From the NCBI RefSeq assembly GCF_040802235.1, contig NC_133161.1:148791121-148855120 (forward strand): DNA of 64,000 nucleotides, in the 5' to 3' direction. The stretch comes from Manis javanica. Its lineage: Eukaryota > Chordata > Mammalia > Pholidota > Manidae. Shown piece by piece: positions 58,020 to 64,000 of the stretch. Positions within the stretch are counted from its first letter, which is position 1. Every line of letters begins with the position of its first letter. A program made the translations under genes and the position numbers. The notes beneath the pieces were generated by a model. It saw nothing but the letters and a program-made list of their open reading frames with translations. It ran no database searches and had not been told where the DNA came from.

Positions 58020-58505
58020 AAAAAGCACCAACTTCATCTGATTGCAAAGAATTTATAGATTTACTTGGCAAAAATGGACATCTTTGCAATATTGAATCTC
58101 CACATTCAGGAAAATGATATGTTTCTGTATCTCTCAAAATATTCCAGCCTTCTTTAATATATTCCAGCCATATTTTATACTTATTTTCATCATATGGATC
58201 GGTTGAGTTTTTGTTTGTTTAATTCTAGGTATTTTATATTTTGTTTTACTATTGTGTATTGGTTATTTTTTTTCTACTGTATTTTTTATTGTAGTAAAAT
58301 ATACATAACACATAATTCACCATTTTAACCATTTTTAAATGTGTAGTTCAGTGGCATTAAGTATATTCACAATGCTGTGTGACCATCATCCCTGTCCATT
58401 TCTATAACTTTTTCATCATTCCAAGTGGAAACTCTATACCCATTAAATAATAGTCCCCCATTCCCTGCCCCCCCAGCCCCTGGTAGCCTCTACTTCTGTC
58501 TATGA
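58020..58505. mobile_element. L1-derived sequence (two joined old L1 segments)
   Basis: The left part ('ggacatctttgcaatattga', 'aattctaggtattttatatt') is reverse-strand L1 ORF2-like. The right part ('aaaatatacataacacataa', 'gttcagtggcattaagtata' and 'cattaaataatagtccccca') is another well-known old L1 segment. Confidence 0.8.
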
Positions 58506-58539
58506 CTTTGCCTAGTCTAAGTAACCTTAAGGTGAGCCC

Positions 58540-58690
58540 TTGGTACATACCTTGCCCCCTGCCTCCCTCCCATCTGGACATTCCTGACTTAATCCTTTTG
58601 TCATCTAGAAAGTAGTTCAGTAAGCACAAGGTTCCTCTGAGTTCTGTGAGCCACTCTAACAGACCAATTGACCCCAAACAGGTTCAGACC
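58540..58690 (+). mobile_element. ERVL-type LTR fragment
   Basis: 'catctggacattcctgactt', 'ctagaaagtagttcagtaag' and 'ctgagttctgtgagccactc' match the same LTR family as the element at 47.1-47.9 kb. Confidence 0.6.
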
Positions 58691-58859
58691 CTGAGTTTTC
58701 TCCACTAAGTCTCAGTTTAGAATAAGGTAAGTGAGCTTGGGACATTCGTGTATCATTCCTAAAGCACAAATCTCACCAAAGATGAGTTTCCTTCTCTCTT
58801 CCTCCATCCCCTTGGCCGCGCACTCCTTAGTCAAGCTCCTGTAGTCCCAAGTGAGCTAC

Positions 58860-59060
58860 CCTCCAGTCAGCCTGGAATACCTTGCCCTTACCTCTTGTCT
58901 CCGACCCGTCAGCCCATCCCACCCTGCCCTCTTCTCCCTGTATCAGAACAAGGCTTTCAAAAGCAGCTCAAAATGTGCCTCCTCTCGGTGGTCTTCCCAG
59001 ACGGAGACCCCCATGCCCCACTGCCCCCAGCTTCCTGTCGGTCCTGCTGTGTCTGTTGCA
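58860..59060 (+). mobile_element. L2-type LINE fragment
   Basis: 'gccctcttctccctgtatca', 'aaagcagctcaaaatgtgcc' and 'gtggtcttcccagacggaga' follow the L2 3' region. Confidence 0.55.
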
Positions 59061-59089
59061 GGGCTGCATACGGCATTAGGGGCTCTCAT

Positions 59090-59260
59090 GCACTTCCGTG
59101 CACACCAAGAACCGAACGTTCACAGCTGCATCATTCATAACAGACAAAACGTGTGAGCAACCCACCCAAATGTCCACCAACTGGTAAATGTATGTACAGA
59201 ATTGGCATATCTATTTAATGGAGTATTAGCCCCAAGAAGGAACGAGCTATTGATTCGTGT
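59090..59260 (+). mobile_element. L1 3'-region fragment
   Basis: 'cacagctgcatcattcataa', 'aaatgtccaccaactggtaa' and 'ttaatggagtattagcccca' are the L1 3' signature. Confidence 0.75.
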
Positions 59261-59264
59261 GCGG

Positions 59265-59955
59265 GAGTCTTGTATTCTGCCCCTACAGAGAGTCCCCCGG
59301 GAGCAGGGCTACGGCGTCTTCACCTGTGCCCCCTTCTGTTCCCAGCCCTGCTGCCCATGGGGTCTGGGGACGAGAGCCAGCGACCATGGAGGTCCACTTT
59401 CACTTGGCCGCCTGCAAGGCACGACAAGAGAGGGGTCCTCTCTGAAACAGAACGTGGCTCCCCAAAGGGGCGTAGCCATTGCATCCACAAAATAACTCAG
59501 AAAGGGGAAACCCTGGACCCCCTCACCATCCCATCCTCCCAGATGAAAGGTGAGCCAGGGGCCAAGATGACAGGCAGGCATGCACTTCATCTCCTTCCCC
59601 CCTTGTGTGTGGCGGGGACACTGGCCCAGGAGCCCGACTGTCTGGGTCTCCTTCCCACACTTGCACGCCCTAGCTGTGAGTCCTGGGGCAAGGAGCTCCC
59701 GTTTCATCAACGGCAAAGTACCAGAGCGTGAGATCCTTCAGGGCCTGTTCTACGTACTTAACCCAGAGCCTGGACAGAGGACCAGCATGGCCCCCTTATT
59801 TGAATGGTGCCTGAGAGCCTGCCTCCCCTGCCTTGCAGGGTTGCTCTGAACGTCTAATGAGTCAGGCAGGTGGAGGACCACTGACCTACAAAGCCTTATA
59901 AGGCATAAGATTTCACAGTTGTCATGGATGGAAGACACCATCCCCGCTCTGGCCA
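59265..59955. other. Intergenic, no gene seen
   Basis: GC-richer sequence lying between two L1 3' fragments. Overlapping frames at 59202-59731 have no recognisable product. Confidence 0.5.
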
Positions 59956-59959
59956 CGCG

Positions 59960-60430
59960 ATTTGATCGTGGACTTTTACACAGTCTTGGTGATGGCTCAA
60001 AACAGCTTTATATGTTTTTTTCTGTGGTCTCTGAAAATTGGAAACAACCCGAATGGCAATCAGTAGGCGAAAGATAAGCAAGCTGTGGTGCATCCACACA
60101 ATGGGGAGCTACTTGGTAATATCAGGAACAAACCACTGATGTTGAGCACATGCTGTGTGATTTCGTTCATAGAAGACTCTAGAAAAGCAAAGGAACCTAA
60201 AGTGAAAGAAGGCCCATCAGGGGTTGCCTGGAGGTGTGGGTGGAAGGCAGAATGGTTACGGATGGACAAAAGGAGACGTAGGTGTGATGGAAATATCTGT
60301 CCTGGTTGTGGCGATGACCACACCAAAGCAAACATATGTCAAAATTCATCAGCTTGTGCACTTGATGTCAGGTGTATTATACGTCAGCTGGACCTCAGTA
60401 AGGCTGATTACAAGAGAGATTGGTCTGCGT
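59960..60430 (+). mobile_element. L1 3' end (second fragment)
   Basis: 'aaattggaaacaacccgaat', 'ggtgcatccacacaatgggg', 'gtgtgatttcgttcatagaa', 'aggggttgcctggaggtgtg' and 'aagctgatta'-like closing sequence follow the 3' terminus of an old L1. Confidence 0.8.
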
Positions 60431-60434
60431 TTTC

Positions 60435-61830
60435 CTCTCGGTGCTCTGTCTCCCCTTTCCAGGGAAAATGTTCTTAGAGGTAGGCCTGTGGTTACCCTTG
60501 GCATGACAGAGAATGGGGAAAACTCTGTCTTTGTTGGGTTCCACTGTTTCTTCCTGAAGCTTTTCCCAGACTGACTGCAAGACACAAGCTTCTTTCTAAC
60601 TTTCTGTCTCTCTGGGACTTCTCCCTTCTGGAGGTATTGGTTGGTGGCCTTGGTAGATTTTTGGATGGAGACACGATTGTGTGGTGGCTGCGTCCCAAGC
60701 GAGTCTTGGATTCCGGCTTTAGGACCATAAGTCATACATCACACGACCCTCCGGTTCTCCCGCACACCAGCCCGGGTCTGCTCCACCACTGGCGTCCCAT
60801 CCAAGGTGGCCGTCACTGAGAACATGATGTCTACATGATTATTTTCCCCCAAAACATGGTGTCATAATGATAATTTTAATCAGACACTAATCCAGGTAAA
60901 ACTTTTAGATCCTCCAAAAACCCCAGGCTCTTTGGGAATGGAAGCTAGGAGGGGCAGATGGTCATAGAATCTCCTGGCTCTAGAGGACCTTCTGCCCACT
61001 CAGTGTCAGTTCCTGGGCCTGAAAACCAACTTCTATTTCATTTAACACCTGCCGGAGTTCTCTGTCCCCAGGTCCCTGCGTTCTCTCTCAGCTTGCGGCT
61101 TGGTTTTGCCGATGTCCTTCTAGTTTTCCAACCACATATTCCCATGGAGAGTAAAAGCACAACAGGTTCAGCAATGCACAACAGTACAGAGGCCTTATGA
61201 GCCTCTGAAGGCATTGCAGAGACAAGATCATGCCTGACCTCACAGAAGGCTAAGAAGGCAGGGGTGGGAACCTCATGCAGTAGATGAGGACAGAGGGTCA
61301 AGGAGCTTGGTCAGTATCATGTACAAGAGACCAGATGACCATCTGGTCACTTGTCCCTTAGCTGGGGGCTCTCTCCTCTCACCTACACACTTTTGCTGCA
61401 CATGGGGGCCGGGAAAGGGAGGGGCAGGCAGTAATCTGAGCAGAAGTCTCTGCTCCCAGACCCAAGTTGGTCTGAGCAAGGTAAGACAGGATGGAGGCCA
61501 CCCTGCCGTGATCAGCCTAGTCCAACAGCTGGTGCCCCAGGGTGGACAGCCTGTCTGTCTACTGCAAATACCACTTCAGCTGCAGAAGATGACCCTGTGC
61601 TTTCCCTTCAACAGAGGGGCCCATCTTCTGCATTCTTCTCTCCACAGACCTCCCTCCACCCCAGAATAGCTCCCTCAGGAGCCCTGGGGCTTTCTGGATA
61701 AAGGGCAAAGCAAGGTAAATAAAGGTGGTGGGGACTTGAGTAGCAGCTGTGTCAGGACTGTGTGCAGGCGAGTCCTAGCTGGTCTTTCAGCTACACCAGG
61801 CCTCCAGCAGGTCTTTCTCTTGAGACGGGC
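60435..61830. other. Intergenic, no gene seen
   Basis: No exon supported. Confidence 0.5.
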
Positions 61831-61835
61831 ACTGC

Positions 61836-62221
61836 GCTCTTCTGTTGGGGCTGCCATAACAAAATGCCACAGACTGTGGGCTTAAGTGGGAGAAATGTAC
61901 TTTCACAGTTCTGGAGGCTGGGGGCCCAGCATTGGTTGGGTTGGTCCCCCTGAGGCCTGCCTTTGGCTTGCAGGTGGCCGATTTCTTGTTGTGTCTGTGT
62001 GTGGTCAGCTGTGTGCATGCACATGCCTGGTGTCCCTCTCTGTGCCCTACCCTCTTCTTATAAGGACACCAGCTTTACTGGATTAGGGCCCACCCTAACA
62101 ACCCCATTTAACCTAATTAGCTCTTTAAAGCCTTATCGTCAAATATAGTCACCTTCTGAGGTACCAGGGATAGGGCTTCAGCATATGAATTTTGGAGGCA
62201 CACAATTCAGCCCATAACAGG
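61836..62221 (-). mobile_element. MLT1-type MaLR LTR, reverse orientation, nearly full length
   Basis: 'ttggggctgccataacaaaa', 'ttcacagttctggaggctgg', 'cttcttataaggacaccagc', 'ggattagggcccaccctaac' and 'acacaattcagcccataaca' reproduce the complement of MLT1 in order. It is the best preserved LTR in the window. Confidence 0.92.
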
Positions 62222-62494
62222 CACAATGTCCCAGGTGGGTAGATGGGGGTCTGGCTTTCTGCACTGGACAGCCAACTGTCCTTGGTGAGATCACATCCTC
62301 CAGACCGAGGCCCTAGGCTCAGAGTGACAGCTGAGATCAGGCGGTGGGGGTGAGCCTCCTGTCCCTCAGGAGTCATTTTGCCCGGACTTCCCAGGGGTCC
62401 TGCCTAGGGACATTCTGGCTCATGTGGCATACAAGCCCTACCTCTGACCTCTTGATCATTTTCTCTTTTCCAAATCTTGCCCTCAGATAAGAAT

Positions 62495-62650
62495 AAAATA
62501 ATAATATAATGAATAATATTTATTGAGGCTCACTATGTGTTAGACCCTATGGTTTTATGTATTATTGAGTTGTAGTATTATACCCGTTATACAGATGAGG
62601 AAACCGGAACTTGGAGTCATTAGTCCAAAGCCACACAGCTAGTTGAAGGC
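62495..62650 (-). mobile_element. MIR SINE, reverse orientation
   Basis: 'aatatttattgaggctcact', 'cccgttatacagatgaggaa' and 'ccaaagccacacagctagtt' form a reverse MIR. Confidence 0.82.
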
Positions 62651-62789
62651 GACGTAGGCATCATAGCTCTGGAAGAGCCCGGCCCTGGGTGAGTCAGGAG
62701 AAGCTTGAGGCCCATCCGTGTGGCCAGCCAGCAGGGAAGGTTCAATTCTAGGAATGGCACTAGATTCTAGGAACATAACTGACGCGAGC

Positions 62790-63200
62790 AGAATGTGGTT
62801 TCTGACCAGTTCAAACCAACAAGATTCGAGATGGTAATAAAAATAGCCTACAGTCATCCCCAAGCTCATTACACGCTCCTTAGCACACTAAAACCACGCC
62901 CGTTGGTGCCATAGCAGCTCTGAGGCAGGCCACGTCAGGACAGAAAGAGGGTGTGAGCCCTTTGCCCCAGATCCCCTCCCTATTCCAAGGAGACCCCACC
63001 TATCCCAACAAATATTCCTCTCCTGCTTAAACTGCAGCTGTAAGACCAGAAGCCTGACCCGGCGCACTGCCCGCCTCTCTAGCACGCCCGCGCTCTCTCC
63101 CTGAGTGTGTGCCTTCTCTTTATCAAACTCCCCTCTCCTCACCCCTGCTCAACCTGCTTGCGGATCCATTCTCAGGCAGAGCCCAGCACCCGTCCTGGGT
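62790..63200 (+). mobile_element. Possible endogenous-retrovirus LTR (class unresolved)
   Basis: 'gtaataaaaatagcctacag', 'cccgttggtgccatagcagc', 'tcctctcctgcttaaactgc', 'ctctttatcaaactcccctc' and 'ctgctcaacctgcttgcgga' have the texture of a gammaretrovirus-like U3-R-U5 end. No primer binding site, target duplication or viral gene was recognised, so a solo LTR is the most that can be suggested. Confidence 0.35.
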
Positions 63201-63204
63201 TGGG

Positions 63205-64000
63205 GCCCCACCCGGTGCACCGGGAGACTTCCCGGATTGGACTGCCCGGCAGCCAAGGGATCCTGGGAATCATACCCTTCCCTGCATGGAGGAGAGCATT
63301 TTGGGCTCACAGGGCCTGTGGGGAGAGGGTGGGCCTGTTTCCGGCGAAGGGATCCTGGATGCTGATAGAGGGCACCCCGGAGGAGCGCGGAGCACGGAGC
63401 CCTGAGCAGCCCGCAGGAGCTGGCTCTGCAGGGCTCCAGGGTCTCTCAGCCCATCGGGTGGGCTTAAGGAGGCACTCACTGCAGGCCTCGGGCTCCAGGG
63501 CAGAGAGAATGAGGGAGATGAAGGGCAACCTCCTCTAGACAGAGAGACTCACTGGAAATCAGGGCACTGCGTCCTAAGACGGCATCACAGGGCTAGACCA
63601 GAGGAGGGGGAGGCCTCTGCAGTGATTCAGCGATGAGGGGGGTTCCATGTCAGAGCACGGCCTGCCATGGTAGAGATCTGATCGTGGGCTTGGAAGCTCA
63701 ATGCAGGGACAGCAGAGGAAATGCTATTTTACACAGAGGCTCCAAACAAGTGGAATTGGTCACTGAGACTGCAGGCTGTAAATATGGTCAAAGCCCATGA
63801 TCTTAGACCTGGACGGGCCCTCTGGGCTTAATGGGGGGGTACGAACTGTCCATGGGAGGAGCTTGGTTGAGGGGAAGGCGCTATGAGTGGGGTGGCAGGG
63901 GAAGGGCCACCTGATCCAAGGAAATGATCAGATCTGGGGACCAAACCCTGCTCTGACCTCAGCCAGCTCCGGGATCTCAGACAAGGAGCCTAGACCTCTC
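63205..64000. other. Intergenic, no gene seen
   Basis: GC-rich. The last ~80 bp ('ggggaccaaaccctgctctg') may be the start of a MIR cut off by the window edge. Confidence 0.45.

Overview
This 64 kb window is nuclear DNA of a placental mammal. It is almost entirely non-coding, with single exons, ancient MIR/L2/MaLR/MER5/L1 repeats, and no operons or bacterial features. No young lineage-marker SINE was recognised (no Alu, B1/B2, CAN, ERE, BovB-linked or CHR type), so the species cannot be named. A non-primate, non-rodent placental with few SINEs fits best.

Layout. Bases 1-~1010 hold the last intron, last coding exon and 3'UTR of ZW10 (kinetochore/tethering protein) on the + strand. From ~2.1 to 6.0 kb there is a pair of diverged LTR-like direct repeats, then a 211 bp inverted repeat (one mismatch) flanking a 1.7 kb CpG-rich spacer. 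At 14.5-15.3 kb on the - strand lie two catalytic-domain exons of the serine protease TMPRSS5. They carry a 1-nt frameshift and a destroyed active-site GDSGG motif, so this is a pseudogene. As I recall the human and mouse maps, TMPRSS5 is the neighbour downstream of ZW10 in the SAME orientation; here it is opposite, implying an inversion or inverted duplication (or an assembly error).

The rest (15.4-64 kb) has no gene I can support and looks like the intergenic territory that runs towards DRD2 in other mammals. It holds MIR/L2 fragments, MLT1-type and MLT2-like LTRs, MER5-type DNA transposons, several L1 pieces including one with reverse-transcriptase sequence, an ERVL LTR followed by a tRNA-Leu-type primer binding site, a G/C-rich 20-bp minisatellite with higher-order structure (41.1-41.5 kb), a (TG)n microsatellite, and a short L1+MIR 'cassette' present three times between 47.6 and 51.5 kb at 93-97% identity. 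A few AT-rich, TAAT-rich stretches could be conserved regulatory elements but cannot be tested here.

No novel multi-gene system was found. The observations most worth checking are the inverted, broken TMPRSS5, the nearly perfect 211 bp inverted repeat, and the local cassette duplications. Comparisons with human and mouse genes and with repeat consensus sequences are from memory; no alignment was run.
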